Assembly: GCA_037101405.1 (NCBI GenBank)
Contig: AP017965.1
Coordinates: forward strand, 124,001-188,000
Direction: 5' to 3'
Origin: Candidatus Megaera polyxenophila
Lineage (GTDB): Bacteria > Pseudomonadota > Alphaproteobacteria > Rickettsiales > Rickettsiaceae
Length of the DNA: 64,000 bases
A program made the position numbers and the translations under genes. The notes under the pieces were generated by a model that made no database searches, had not been told where the DNA came from, and saw only the letters and a program-made list of their open reading frames with translations. Below, piece after piece: positions 18,272 to 27,647 of this stretch. Position 1 is the stretch's first letter. Each line of letters opens with the position of its first letter.

Positions 18272-18607
18272 TTAACATCCTATAAGCAAATATAATTTGC
18301 TTAATATCTGTTCTATACTTTTTTCATCCAGCTTATCTATTTTACGTGCATTTCTAGCTTCCCAATCTAAAGAACGAACTTGATCGCATAAAACAGCACC
18401 TTGGATTGACTTTAGATTTATTTTGAATTCAAAAGGATAACCTTTTACTTTACTGGTGATAGGAAGAAAAATAGCCAGATTAGTTTTAGCGTTATAGTTT
18501 TTTGGTGAAATAACAAGAGCAGGTCGAGTTTTACATATTTCATTACCTTGGTTAGGGTTAAAGTTTAACCAGACAATATCGCCTCTACTCGGGATATACT
18601 TTACCAT
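18272..18607 (-). CDS. mazF: MazF-family endoribonuclease toxin
   Basis: 111 residues of the PemK/MazF fold. The start GDIVWLNFNPNQGNEICKTRPALVIS contains the conserved loop and Arg-Pro-Ala strand, and PITSKVKGYPFEF plus QVRSLDWEARNA carry the family's active-site region. It cuts mRNA at specific short sites. The start overlaps the antitoxin stop by 7 bp. Confidence 0.9.
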   Translation of the reverse strand: MVKYIPSRGDIVWLNFNPNQGNEICKTRPALVISPKNYNAKTNLAIFLPITSKVKGYPFEFKINLKSIQGAVLCDQVRSLDWEARNARKIDKLDEKSIEQILSKLYLLIGC

Positions 18608-18837
18608 GCTTCATTACCTTGTTTATCTTCTTCTATAAATTGTTCTTTATGAATATTTGCTTGATTAATGTTTTGTACTAGCCTATCTAGTTCCGAGTAA
18701 TTATTTTTGATTACAATAGCATTCTCGTTGACTGTAACCTCAACTTCTGTACCGGATACTAGATGTAACGAGTTTGCAATTTTTCTAGGAATTCTTACTC
18801 CTAGGCTATTACCCCATTTTTGTACTTTTATTGTCAT
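18601..18837 (-). CDS. mazE: MazE-family antitoxin
   Basis: 78 residues with the AbrB/MazE swapped-hairpin signature at the start (IKVQKWGNSLGVRIPRKIA), followed by an acidic, flexible tail that would block MazF. It overlaps mazF, forming a two-gene operon. The region upstream (18838-18900) is almost pure A/T, with palindromic TATAC motifs that could be its operator. Confidence 0.9.
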   Translation of the reverse strand: MTIKVQKWGNSLGVRIPRKIANSLHLVSGTEVEVTVNENAIVIKNNYSELDRLVQNINQANIHKEQFIEEDKQGNEAW

Positions 18838-18910
18838 AAAAACCTCTTATATATTTGTTTATACAAGTATATACTATATATCATACATTTTCTACTTTAA
18901 AATAAAGGAT

Positions 18911-19531
18911 TTATTTAATTAATTGGCTATTTCCTAGCCATGCTATAACTACCTTTCGTGAATACCGCCTGTGATTATCGGGATTTGCAGAATGATAATG
19001 TCTAATGGCTTTATGCCAAGTCTTGTGCTGTTTAAATAATGATGTCAGCAATTTAGCTGCGTATTCAATGTTAGTAGCAGGATTAATCATTTCATCGATA
19101 TTCTTGAAATTATCCTTGTGCCAGCGGTAATTAATTTGTGCAATTCCTACGTCAATATTGGTAATCCCAGAATTTATGGCATGCCTAATTGTTTTTGCGG
19201 CTTCCTCTTGGTTACTAGCTATTACTGTTTTACCTGCAATATTGACTGCATATGGGTTAAAATCTGATTCAACACCCGCAATCGCACTAAGTAAGCCTTT
19301 AGGTATCCGATTCTTTTGCTCTACTGCACCGATATATTTTTTAAGCCAATAACCTTTAGAAGGCGGAGTGTTAGAAGAAGTTGTATCTGTTGCGTATGCG
19401 CCTGTATTGCTTAAAATAAATATGGATAGGAATAGGATAGTTCCTGTTATTATTTTCTTTATATCCAGCACTTTTTTAATCAGTTTGTGGGCTTTTTTTA
19501 TTGTTCTAGACAATATCTTGGTTTTAGTCAT
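18911..19531 (-). CDS. Lytic transglycosylase (VirB1-like, SLT domain)
   Basis: 206 residues. An N-terminal signal/anchor segment (GTILFLSIFILSNTGAYA) is followed by an SLT domain with the catalytic Glu in SAIAGVESDFNPYAVN, then GIAQINYRWH and NIEYAAKLL. It should open peptidoglycan locally to let the conjugation machine assemble. The ATG overlaps the ParE-like toxin stop by 8 bp, so it appears to be the third gene of the toxin-antitoxin operon. Confidence 0.9.
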   Translation of the reverse strand: MTKTKILSRTIKKAHKLIKKVLDIKKIITGTILFLSIFILSNTGAYATDTTSSNTPPSKGYWLKKYIGAVEQKNRIPKGLLSAIAGVESDFNPYAVNIAGKTVIASNQEEAAKTIRHAINSGITNIDVGIAQINYRWHKDNFKNIDEMINPATNIEYAAKLLTSLFKQHKTWHKAIRHYHSANPDNHRRYSRKVVIAWLGNSQLIK

Positions 19532-19811
19532 TTAATTCCTTTGAATGCTTGATGAAAATTACGTATACTGCCTGCTTGTATACTCTGTACCTTAAGCTAT
19601 ATCCAGCAGCAAATGGTATGAACAAATCATAGTAACCTTCCAACATCTCTACTGGTTTCCCTGCTAAAGGAAACATTGCTAGTTTTTGGGTATACTGATT
19701 TATCTGCGTTGCGGCATTATTAGCTGCATTAGGGCTAATATTTTTTAGAAAATCACGCACCCGTTGTAAGTCTCTTACGGCAGACTTTGACCAGAATATG
19801 GTATATTTCAT
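19524..19811 (-). CDS. ParE/RelE-family toxin
   Basis: 95 residues with a ParE-like pattern: WSKSAVRDLQRVRDFLKNIS at the start, then LPLAGKPVEM-like turn (FPLAGKPVEMLEGYYDLFIP) and the C-terminal strand YVIFIKHSKE. It starts 4 bp inside the end of the antitoxin gene and ends inside the start of the transglycosylase gene. The target (gyrase or mRNA) is not evident. Confidence 0.82.
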   Translation of the reverse strand: MKYTIFWSKSAVRDLQRVRDFLKNISPNAANNAATQINQYTQKLAMFPLAGKPVEMLEGYYDLFIPFAAGYSLRYRVYKQAVYVIFIKHSKELND

Positions 19812-20086
19812 ATTTTAATATCTTCTTCGTTGTCAGTTCCCCAACTATCAAGCCATTTAGAGACTTTTTCATGATCTACAACTTCCCCTTGTTCAACTTC
19901 TTTCCATCTTTTTAAGGTCTCTTGGCGTAACTGCTCGTTTCTATCTTCCTGTTCAACGTAAGCAGTAATAGCTCTATTCATTATCCAATGAGGTGATCTA
20001 TCCTTAATTTTGCTTAAGTGCATCAGTTTTTCCTTTATTTCAGGTTTTAGCTTTACACTAAGAGTTTTTTGATTATCAGCTTTCAT
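19808..20086 (-). CDS. Ribbon-helix-helix antitoxin (ParD/CopG-like)
   Basis: 92 residues. The N-terminal LSVKLKPEIKEKLMHLSKIK and SPHWIMNRAITAYVEQE fit a RHH fold, and the acidic C-terminal stretch would bind the toxin. It is first in a three-gene string antitoxin-toxin-transglycosylase. It likely represses its own transcription. Confidence 0.82.
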   Translation of the reverse strand: MKADNQKTLSVKLKPEIKEKLMHLSKIKDRSPHWIMNRAITAYVEQEDRNEQLRQETLKRWKEVEQGEVVDHEKVSKWLDSWGTDNEEDIKI

Positions 20087-20244
20087 AATAATTCCCTGAT
20101 GTTGTTAAAAAGTTACATATAGTAACACTATATAACACTAAAGATAAAAAGCAAGAATTTACCGCTGTTATTTCTTTGGACAAAAGTCTGATTCCTGATA
20201 CAATAATAACTGATATATTAAACTCGTAGTTGGAGATAACAGAC

Positions 20245-20952
20245 ATGCAGGATTTTACCAAACCTTTTAGCATAGATACGAAACCTAAACAGGTGAAAGC
20301 TGAAGCTATCGAGCCTAAGGTAGATATGGCAGCTCCTAATTTAACTAAACAGCCCCAAAAAACCTTTTGGGACTCACGCATGAATAAGTCTAATTTCTGG
20401 AATCTCATGTTTGGTATTGGAATGGTTCTAGGAGGGTTTATAACTCTCAAATTTGGAAAAGCATATCCTACTCTCGGCTTCATTTGTGCTTGGACAACCC
20501 TAATTGGAGTACCCCTAGCAGTAAGGTACTTTTCCAAGGTAACCTTTACTGACGGGAAGTTCCTGACCATAGAAGGAAGGGAACTTGATATTCCAAAACA
20601 GCTACCTAATGGTTTTTTGCTTATAGTCACTACAATCGGCACTGTTATTCTAATTGGAGCAATATCTGATAAGTTCCCTAAACCGCATCTTCCAGTTGTG
20701 AACTTTATTTTTTTATCAATATTTCTAATATCATTATTTTTCATTCCTGTTTTATTTTTTATATTAAAAAACTGTCCTATTTCCATATTGTTTAACTATC
20801 AGTTCCTTAAACAACAAAATGCACGGGCCTCTAATTCTTCCTGCTATTCGGGATCTGAGTATAAGAGCTCTTTTACTGATGATGATTACCGTAGAAGTAG
20901 TCCTACCCAGTCTTATAGACCGGGTAATATCTACCATAGCAGCAGATACTAA
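20245..20952 (+). CDS. Four-helix membrane protein of unknown function
   Basis: About 235 residues, with hydrophobic segments near residues 52-70, 78-95, 128-148 and 160-185 and a Ser/Tyr-rich soluble tail. The ATG at 20245 is preceded by TTGGAG nine bases upstream; an in-frame TTG at 20230 is the only earlier start. It is convergent with the traG remnant, overlapping it by 4 bp. I do not recognise a family; its location inside the tra region suggests an element-specific accessory protein. Confidence 0.6.
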   Translation: MQDFTKPFSIDTKPKQVKAEAIEPKVDMAAPNLTKQPQKTFWDSRMNKSNFWNLMFGIGMVLGGFITLKFGKAYPTLGFICAWTTLIGVPLAVRYFSKVTFTDGKFLTIEGRELDIPKQLPNGFLLIVTTIGTVILIGAISDKFPKPHLPVVNFIFLSIFLISLFFIPVLFFILKNCPISILFNYQFLKQQNARASNSSCYSGSEYKSSFTDDDYRRSSPTQSYRPGNIYHSSRY

Positions 20953-22215
20953 TCAACTTTCTGGCCTTCATTTCTTTTTAGTTTTCGTTCCTCATCCATT
21001 TTAACGAGCTTCTGATGTTGCTCGCTCGTCTTAAGTCTAGTAATCTTTAAACGTGGATCAAATGATTGTACACGACCGCTACCCTTATCTATATCATGTG
21101 GTGCTGGCTCTTCGCCCGTATACTGTTTGTACCTTGGTAGAATATCATCAAGGTCATTCGAAGCTGTGGACTCGCTTTTGCCGGAATTAGCTAAAGGGAT
21201 CATTTCCTCTCTGTGGCGTCCAACGCCGTGTACATTACCCCATAAAGTTCCTATATCTCCCCTTCCCATCCTATCCTTTTCATTTTGCTCAATGACTTGC
21301 TGCATCTGGTCATAGCGCATTTGAGTAGCATCTCTGGTACTGTCGTACTTGTTATTAACCTTGTTATTCAAGTGATCAAAGCGGTTCTTGTTAATCTCAC
21401 CCGTTGCCTCAACATCCTTTTTGATATAATCGGCATTAAAGCCTTTTGCTGCAGCTTCCTGTTCTACCGCTGCGCCGACATTACTATCAACATTACCTTT
21501 ATATTGCTTATGCTTATCATCCAGTTTTTGGTGGACATTATCTGGACTTAAGGCACGCTTACCGGCTTCAACTTCAGCAAGTAGTTGATTTACACCCGGC
21601 TCGGATAATTCCCTGAATATTTTTCTAACTTCCGGTGTCATATTCTCTACGTCTTTTCTTGCATCCATTACCGATTTACCGGATTTCTTCGCATGAGCTT
21701 CCGTAACGTCCTGGTACAGCTCCTTGTTAATTACCCCGCCTCTGCTTCTATTAAGCTCAATTGCCCGCTGATAAGTATCGATCTTGTCATACCTGTCCGC
21801 AAGCTGCTTCTCGGCTCTCTGCGTTTCCTCGTATGATTCATGCAACCCTTTGCTCTGATCCTGACTTACACCGTGTTCCTTTGTCCATGAATCATTGTTC
21901 AACGCTCTAGTGATATTATTGTAAGTTTGATCCGTGCTCTTTTCTTTACTAACCCCTGAAGTATTGTTATTAATTTGCTCACTAGCATTGCTAGCACTGA
22001 CATTACCGTCTACCGATACGCTACCGCCTATTATACCCGCATCAAATCCGGCTTTAGCATGAGTACCGAGTACCATTTCTGCTTTCTGATGCCATGTGTT
22101 ATTACCGCTTTGTTCATATCTACCTATTTCATTTAATACTTCTTTAATTGCCTTACCCTCTTCGGTAGAAGTATCAATATTATACCCTGAGGTTGAGCCG
22201 GTCTTCTTGGCAATA
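20949..22215 (-). pseudogene. traG: TraG, 3' part only (N-terminus removed at IS)
   Basis: About 422 residues of the hydrophilic C-terminal region of an F-type TraG: GSVSVDGNVSASNASEQ, SWTKEHGVSQDQSKG, and long charged helices. The membrane-spanning N-terminal half is absent; upstream sequence switches directly into an IS3-family element at 22216. An ATG supplied by the IS end could start translation at 22250, but without the N-terminal half the protein cannot do pilus assembly or mating-pair stabilisation. Confidence 0.8.
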
Positions 22216-23538
22216 TATAGTGGACTGAAGAAGTCAGACAGTAAAATCAATAGTTTTGTTTCGCAAAAGATATAAAATTAAAAGAAACATAATTTAAATA
22301 TATGACAAAAAAGCATATTAAAAATTTCAGTGCAGAATATAAAACTAAAGTAGTGTTGGAATTACTAGAATCGGAGGTAACTATATCTCAATTATCAAAG
22401 AAATATGAAATTACTCCAAAGACTATTCAAAATTGGAAGAAGCATTTTTTAAGTAATGCATCAATGGCTTTTGAGCCGGCAAAAGTAGTCAGTGAGTACA
22501 AAACAGAAATTGAGGAGTTAAAATCTCAAAATGATGAATTAGCAAAAGCTCTGGGGAAGGCTACAATAGAGAGGGACTGGGCGTTGGGAAAGCTAAACGG
22601 CTTGGATATAGCAAATAAACGAGATCTTGTCGATTCCAAGCTGAAAGAATTATCAATGGCAAGACAATGCGAATTATTGAAGATAAATAGATCTATGCTT
22701 TATTATCAGCCCCAAATAATGAGCTTATACAACAAAAAGATTATGGATAGAATAGATGAAATATATACAGATAATCCAGAGTATGGTTATCGTTTTATTT
22801 ATAAATCTTTATTAGAGGAAGGATTAAATATTGGTAGAGATCGTACTCTCAAATACATGGGTATTATGGGTATAGAGGCTATTTATCCAAAGAAAAAGAA
22901 ATCTATCTCTATGCAGAATAAAGATCATAAGATATATCCATATCTCCTTGAGCCTTATTGGCAAATATATAACGGTAGTCGGTCTGTATACGTACCAAGA
23001 TCAAATGAAGTATGGAGCGGGGATATAACATACATTAGAACCCCGATAGGCTTTATGTATATGGCAGCAATTATAGATTGGCACAGTAAAGCTATATTGA
23101 GTTATAAACTGTCAAATTCAATGGATGCAAGCCTTGTAACGAGTATTTTAGAAGACGCTCTTAGTAAGTACCCACCTCCGCTGATATTCAATAGTGATCA
23201 AGGTAGTCAGTATACCGGCTCAGAACATATAAAAATACTCGAGAAATACGGTATACAAATCTCTATGAACGGTAAAGGCAGAAGCATCGATAACATTGTT
23301 ATGGAGAGATTTTTTAAGACTCTAAAATATAATTGTATATTTATAAATGAATTTAACAATATCTCAGAACTTAGGGAGGGGATTAACATATATGTAGATA
23401 AATATAATAATAGAAGATTTCATTCTAGTATTGGTTATAAAAAACCTATGGATGTTTATCTCAATGCATTACAAAATGCAGCATGATAATAGGAAACAAA
23501 ATCTACAAAAATTTGTCTTGATTTTTCAGTCCACTATA
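22216..23538 (+). mobile_element. IS3-family element, copy A (1323 bp)
   Basis: The boundaries come from comparison with the identical-looking copy at 36972-38294. The ends are TATAGTGGACTGAAGAAG at the left and the complement of TATAGTGGACTGAAAAATC at the right. The flanks (traG on one side, a traN-like gene on the other) show no matching target duplication, which suggests recombination between two copies rather than simple insertion. Confidence 0.9.
22302..23486 (+). CDS. IS3-family transposase, single-frame OrfAB
   Basis: 394 residues in one frame: an N-terminal HTH (FSAEYKTKVVLELLESEVTI, SQLSKKYEITPKTIQNWKKH), a coiled coil, an HTH_21-like part, then the rve core with DDE residues in WSGDITYIRT, FNSDQGSQYTG and ERFFKTLKYN. 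No frameshift is needed, unlike the IS3 element at 12446. All catalytic residues are present. Confidence 0.93.
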   Translation: MTKKHIKNFSAEYKTKVVLELLESEVTISQLSKKYEITPKTIQNWKKHFLSNASMAFEPAKVVSEYKTEIEELKSQNDELAKALGKATIERDWALGKLNGLDIANKRDLVDSKLKELSMARQCELLKINRSMLYYQPQIMSLYNKKIMDRIDEIYTDNPEYGYRFIYKSLLEEGLNIGRDRTLKYMGIMGIEAIYPKKKKSISMQNKDHKIYPYLLEPYWQIYNGSRSVYVPRSNEVWSGDITYIRTPIGFMYMAAIIDWHSKAILSYKLSNSMDASLVTSILEDALSKYPPPLIFNSDQGSQYTGSEHIKILEKYGIQISMNGKGRSIDNIVMERFFKTLKYNCIFINEFNNISELREGINIYVDKYNNRRFHSSIGYKKPMDVYLNALQNAA

Positions 23539-24174
23539 CTCTTTACCCCAGCCTTTAGGGTTCTGACTGCAGCAATTCGTATAACTGGTTGCTTTCTTTG
23601 AACAATGCTGACCGCTTCCTTGGAAAAGGCTAAAATTACCACCCTTGTCAGGTTTCATTTTGCTAATAGCGTAAAGTCTTGATATCGAATCCATCATCTC
23701 GCCGTTGGTGGTATAGCTCTTATCAACGCAATTGCCGTCAATACATGGAATATCGGTACAAACCAGCTGATCCGGCCCTGCTTTTTCCTTTAACCCTGTT
23801 CTAACCTCTGGACCGGTTATAGTTATTTGCTCTTTGCGTTTACATGAGAACTCTCTTTGCTGATTAACACACGATCCTTGGCTATCGGTAAGAAGGCAAC
23901 TCCCATTTGTTACAAAATAGCAATGGCTATAAACCCGGCAGTTATTCTTACTTGGATAATCGCAGGTTTTGGTATAAGACCATTGCCAGCAATCCCTATA
24001 TACGTCAAAGCCGTCTATATTGCGTGTCCCGCCGCCGCTTACGCAAACCTTAGCGGTATCACTACAAGGATGACTTGAGATGAATCTTTTGCCTGCTACT
24101 GCTACCTCGAAGCCGGAAAGCATTAAGATTATCCAACATGTAAAAATTATTAGAAAGGAGCTTATCTTTTTCAT
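23539..24174 (-). pseudogene. traN: TraN-like cysteine-rich mating-pair protein, 3' end lost at IS
   Basis: A signal peptide (MKKISSFLIIFTCWIILML) is followed by about 190 residues with more than 20 Cys, including TNCCSQNPKGWGKEY, similar to the conserved C-terminal region of TraN. The start at 24174 overlaps the upstream stop (ATGA). The last ten codons of the open frame (to 23503) come from the IS end. TraN proteins sit in the outer membrane and contact the recipient. The loss of the C-terminus probably destroys function. Confidence 0.72.
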
Positions 24175-25247
24175 TGGAGTATACATGTCTCGCTCCAATC
24201 TTCTGACCACTGCTCACATACAGGATAACCGTCCCTATATTGGTAATTTACCGTATAACTTCTCCATCCATAATCTTTATGACCGAGCCTCCTACCACCG
24301 TAATACCAACCGTCTACCGAAAACAGACCGCCACTCCACCATGAACTCATCTCGGTGCTGATATTATCAAGAGTGCTCCCGGGGTGTTTAGTAACTAGAA
24401 ACTCTCTCATCAGTGCAACATGATAGGAATTAGGCGGGATATTACGAGGAGCGCTGAAGAAACCACCAATGGTTCGTGGGCCTACTGAGAGTTTGTATTC
24501 AAAACAGCTTCTTCCAGTATGATCTACCCAGAATACGGTTTTTCCTGAGCGAAATAACTCGCTACCTGAGATAACTATCTGACGGCTTTGCCACGGCCTA
24601 AACCGTATACCCCTCTTAGCACAGCGAAGAGTCAGAGCATCATGGCAGTTATATTTGTTTCGTGGCTCTTCACACATTGTTTGGTCATAAATAGTTTCCT
24701 TGATTTGTTCTTCCTTAAGCGCAATATGATGCTCCGGCTCTATTTCCTTATTTCCTTTTACGGTATAGCAGTCCACTCCAAGACGCTCCTTTAAGGAAAG
24801 AAGTATGGACTCCAGCAAATCCTTACTACCTTCCGCTATCTTTTCGGCATCCTTGCGGTGAGCTACCATAAGGGGGTTGCTTTCATCAACGTAAATCTCT
24901 TCAAGCAGATTTTCCTTTAATAATTTTGTTCTCCCTCTATCATTTAGCTCATCGGCTCTTATGGTGCTAAGCTCTGCTGTATTTTCATCAATTTCTTTTC
25001 TACTGCTACCTGCAATGAATTCTACGCCATGATCCCCGCCTGATCTTAACTTCTCTATTGCCTCCCTTTCCTCTTCCTGTACCTGACTCTTAAATGCTTC
25101 AACATCTCCTACGGATTTCCTGAACAGATCGGTCTGGACGTTTACATTGGTCTTGCTAGTTGGGTCTTTATAGCTACTTGCTATTACCTTGCTGCTTGCA
25201 GAAAAACAAAAGATACAAAAAAATGTTAGCCTCAGAATTCCAATCAT
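24171..25247 (-). CDS. Exported protein of the tra operon, possibly the N-terminal part of a split TraN
   Basis: 358 residues with a signal peptide (LRLTFFCIFCFSASSKVIAS), a charged helical stretch (about 40-170), then a Cys- and Trp-containing C-terminal region (CHDALTLRCAKRGI, FWVDHTGRSCFEYKL, SSWWSGGLFSVDGWYYGGRR). It lies between trbC and the TraN-like gene, overlapping each by 4 bp, so it belongs to the transfer operon. F-type TraN is about 600 residues; this gene plus the next add up to that size, but the next has its own signal peptide, so two proteins are more likely here. Confidence 0.6.
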   Translation of the reverse strand: MIGILRLTFFCIFCFSASSKVIASSYKDPTSKTNVNVQTDLFRKSVGDVEAFKSQVQEEEREAIEKLRSGGDHGVEFIAGSSRKEIDENTAELSTIRADELNDRGRTKLLKENLLEEIYVDESNPLMVAHRKDAEKIAEGSKDLLESILLSLKERLGVDCYTVKGNKEIEPEHHIALKEEQIKETIYDQTMCEEPRNKYNCHDALTLRCAKRGIRFRPWQSRQIVISGSELFRSGKTVFWVDHTGRSCFEYKLSVGPRTIGGFFSAPRNIPPNSYHVALMREFLVTKHPGSTLDNISTEMSSWWSGGLFSVDGWYYGGRRLGHKDYGWRSYTVNYQYRDGYPVCEQWSEDWSETCILQ

Positions 25248-25888
25248 TGCGCTCCCTCCAGAATTTCTCTTGCTATCTCCGCTAGATCCCCTTTTTCCGC
25301 CATTAGTTTTAATGCCCCGCTAATTCCGATATTGCCAACCACCCGATCAAAAACTTCCTCTACCCCTTCCTGCCAGAATTGCCTGTCTGCTTTACTTAAT
25401 ACAAAAGTCGGAACGCTTTTAACGGAAAAGCGATTAAACGCTTCATCATCAAGCTGAATCTGTATTTCATCGTTGTTATCATTCATTAGTGCTACAATTC
25501 TGCTTAACTCCTGCCATGACCCTTTAGGTAGGCCTTTAAAAACCAGTATGGCGTTATATCTTCCCGCTGCCTTTACATAAGACTTGAGTAGTTCTTCGCT
25601 CATACTGGAACTTACAAACACTCTTAAAGTTGCTTTTTCATCAGGCAACTTATACACCTCCGTCTCATCCTGCTTGCGAGCAGTATCAATACTCCGCCGG
25701 TACTCAAGGTATTTCTCCTTTATCCCTTCCATCACCGAATTAAGTGATTTCGTAGCCAGATTCATAACCCATTCCCGGTCTTGGTTACTAATTTCCGTAT
25801 AACGGCTCGCAAAAACAGGTTTTGCCGTAAAAAATATCAGCGCCAAAATTATCGCCTTTAAAGTAAACAGCAGTTCGTTTTTCGCCAT
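25244..25888 (-). CDS. trbC: F-type conjugal pilus protein TrbC
   Basis: About 214 residues. A signal peptide is followed by a helical linker and a thioredoxin-like TrbC domain: LRVFVSSSMSEELLKSYVKA, then FNRFSVKSVPTFVLS. This periplasmic protein is needed for pilus assembly, working with TraW. The ATG at 25888 is preceded by GGGGG; it overlaps traU by 31 bp. The frame is intact. Confidence 0.88.
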   Translation of the reverse strand: MAKNELLFTLKAIILALIFFTAKPVFASRYTEISNQDREWVMNLATKSLNSVMEGIKEKYLEYRRSIDTARKQDETEVYKLPDEKATLRVFVSSSMSEELLKSYVKAAGRYNAILVFKGLPKGSWQELSRIVALMNDNNDEIQIQLDDEAFNRFSVKSVPTFVLSKADRQFWQEGVEEVFDRVVGNIGISGALKLMAEKGDLAEIAREILEGAQ

Positions 25889-26967
25889 AATAGATACCCC
25901 CAATCTTGTCCGTCATACGGATATTCCTTGCCCGCTTGATAAAGCATGTCAGATAGCCCAAGAGGCCAACAACCTATACCCTCAGATGTGGTTTTTGGAT
26001 GAACCATCTGCAGCTTGTATTGGCTTTTCTTCAGCTTTAAAATTCTTGGTTTTCGACATAATGGGCCGTTAATCTTCCCATTAGAAGTCGACGTCTCACG
26101 AGCAAGACCAATCCTATGTAACTTGTTTAGAATCCGCATTGTAAGCAAACTACTGTTTCCTACCCCGCCAATATGGTCGGCATTTGCTCCGCTTAAAGGA
26201 TACATATTGCCCCAGCAACCGGCACACCAGAACATATTATCGTCAGGCAAATTAAAAGTTGCTGCTGCGCAATCCAGGCTACAAGCAGCCTGAGCTATCG
26301 GATTACCGAATAAAATAGCCTCGGGATTGAGCAAACTCTGCATTTTGGGATCGTTCCACGTAATATCAAACTCACTCATATACGCTACATCAAAAGTTGA
26401 TTGTTCAAGACACCCAAAATCAGTGATCAGTTCTAGCCAGTAAATCAAAGGATAAACGTAATAATGAACATGATGGAAACTAAAATGACCACGCCGGCCA
26501 GCAGCACTATTACGGCGTTCGTAACTGCTGATCTTGCGCATGTCACTGCCTATACTCACCCCCCCTAAATTTACCATGCAATAAGGTGTTCTTGTTATGT
26601 CAACCAGACGCACCGGCTCCCAGAAACCGATCGACAACCCGGGAACTGGTATCGGTGGAGTGCCCTTACTACATATACAAATAGGATTTTTAGGATTTTT
26701 GGTATCACGCTTTTTTGGTGTTCCCCCCTTGCCGATATGCATACCACCAATTGAAATTGGCATCAGGCAACTCCAGCAAATATCAGTTATCGGATTGACA
26801 AAATGACCTTTGCACGTTACGCTTGCATTGCTTAAAAAAGGTAAAAAAATAGCCGTTATTAAAATTGCTATATACTTTTTTTGTAGTACCAGGTCTTTAA
26901 GATGATTCGCTATCCGCCAAGACTGCCTCATCTTAAAGACCGATTCCTTTCGGTCTCCGATCACCAT
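25858..26967 (-). CDS. traU: Conjugal transfer protein TraU, with a palindromic-element N-terminus
   Basis: 369 residues. The mature part begins CKGHFVNPITDICWSCLMPI, the hallmark of TraU, and contains many Cys (CSLDCAAATFNLP, MFWCAGCWGN). It acts in the periplasm for DNA transfer and mating-pair stability. The region before the signal segment (IAILITAIFLPFLSNAS) is encoded by a short palindromic repeat (26882-26941) that also occurs upstream of the pilin gene. ATG at 26931 (MRQSWRIA) or 26967 may be used; either way the repeat is translated ahead of the signal peptide, unless a non-ATG start is used. Confidence 0.9.
   Translation of the reverse strand: MVIGDRKESVFKMRQSWRIANHLKDLVLQKKYIAILITAIFLPFLSNASVTCKGHFVNPITDICWSCLMPISIGGMHIGKGGTPKKRDTKNPKNPICICSKGTPPIPVPGLSIGFWEPVRLVDITRTPYCMVNLGGVSIGSDMRKISSYERRNSAAGRRGHFSFHHVHYYVYPLIYWLELITDFGCLEQSTFDVAYMSEFDITWNDPKMQSLLNPEAILFGNPIAQAACSLDCAAATFNLPDDNMFWCAGCWGNMYPLSGANADHIGGVGNSSLLTMRILNKLHRIGLARETSTSNGKINGPLCRKPRILKLKKSQYKLQMVHPKTTSEGIGCWPLGLSDMLYQAGKEYPYDGQDWGYLLWRKTNCCLL
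26882..26941 (-). repeat. Rickettsia palindromic-element-like insertion in traU
   Basis: Positions 26892-26904 and 26929-26941 are perfect 13-bp inverted arms (GGTCTTTAAGATG). The stretch 26882-26926 matches 35207-35251 at 43 of 45 positions. On the coding strand it reads in frame as QSWRIANHLKDLVLQK. In-frame palindromic insertions into genes are a known property of Rickettsia. Confidence 0.75.
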
Positions 26968-27038
26968 AACCCTCTATAACTTCTTATTTCTTTTTGCCCT
27001 TAAATTAATAATTCAACACACATACCGCTTAGTAATTT

Positions 27039-27488
27039 CTAGTCTCTACTAACAATCTGAACAAGCTGCTTAGCAAGCAAAAGAAACCCAAATATACTAA
27101 GAGGTTTTAAAATTAAAAATCCAAACCACCATAAAATGCCAAAGTTTTTTAGCATAACCACTGTCAATAACGAAATAATATAAGTGATGATTCCAATGTT
27201 TATTATTATTGGTTTAATGACCTTCAGGGATTTTTCTTCCTTTAATAGAAAACCTATAATTAACGCCGTTAAACTAAAGAATTTGATATATTCCTGCAAG
27301 CAGATCGTCATATCAAAATTATTATTAGCAGAATAAGGAAATAACCCACCGGTAAAAATCCATATCACTATCGTTGCCAGTACCAGACTCCAGTTATACT
27401 GCGTATTAAAACTTACACCAAGCCCCTTGCAAATAACCGCTTCTAAATCATTGCCTGCTTTTACGTTCTTTTCCTGCTGTGTATACAT
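27039..27488 (-). CDS. Four-helix membrane protein of unknown function in the tra operon
   Basis: 149 residues with about four hydrophobic segments (38-52, 68-85, 92-115, 120-142) and a soluble N-terminus (MYTQQEKNVKAGNDLEAVIC). It lies between traW and traU on the same strand with gaps on both sides, so it may be an insertion into the operon. No family recognised. Confidence 0.6.
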   Translation of the reverse strand: MYTQQEKNVKAGNDLEAVICKGLGVSFNTQYNWSLVLATIVIWIFTGGLFPYSANNNFDMTICLQEYIKFFSLTALIIGFLLKEEKSLKVIKPIIINIGIITYIISLLTVVMLKNFGILWWFGFLILKPLSIFGFLLLAKQLVQIVSRD

Positions 27489-27647
27489 ATAAAACCTCTT
27501 TTTTATTACCCTGTTATTTTATAATAACCCCGTATCACTTATCCTAACTATTTCGTACATCCAGCTCTCTAATTATTTTATCGGTTAATCTTTCTGCTAC
27601 TAAATCAACTTTCGTTACCTTAAAATCTGTTTAATCCAAACTTTGGT

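Noticed and set aside
20245-20952. The minus-strand frame overlapping the four-helix protein (20076-20786)
   Set aside because: It is antisense to a better-supported gene with membrane-protein composition and a ribosome site.
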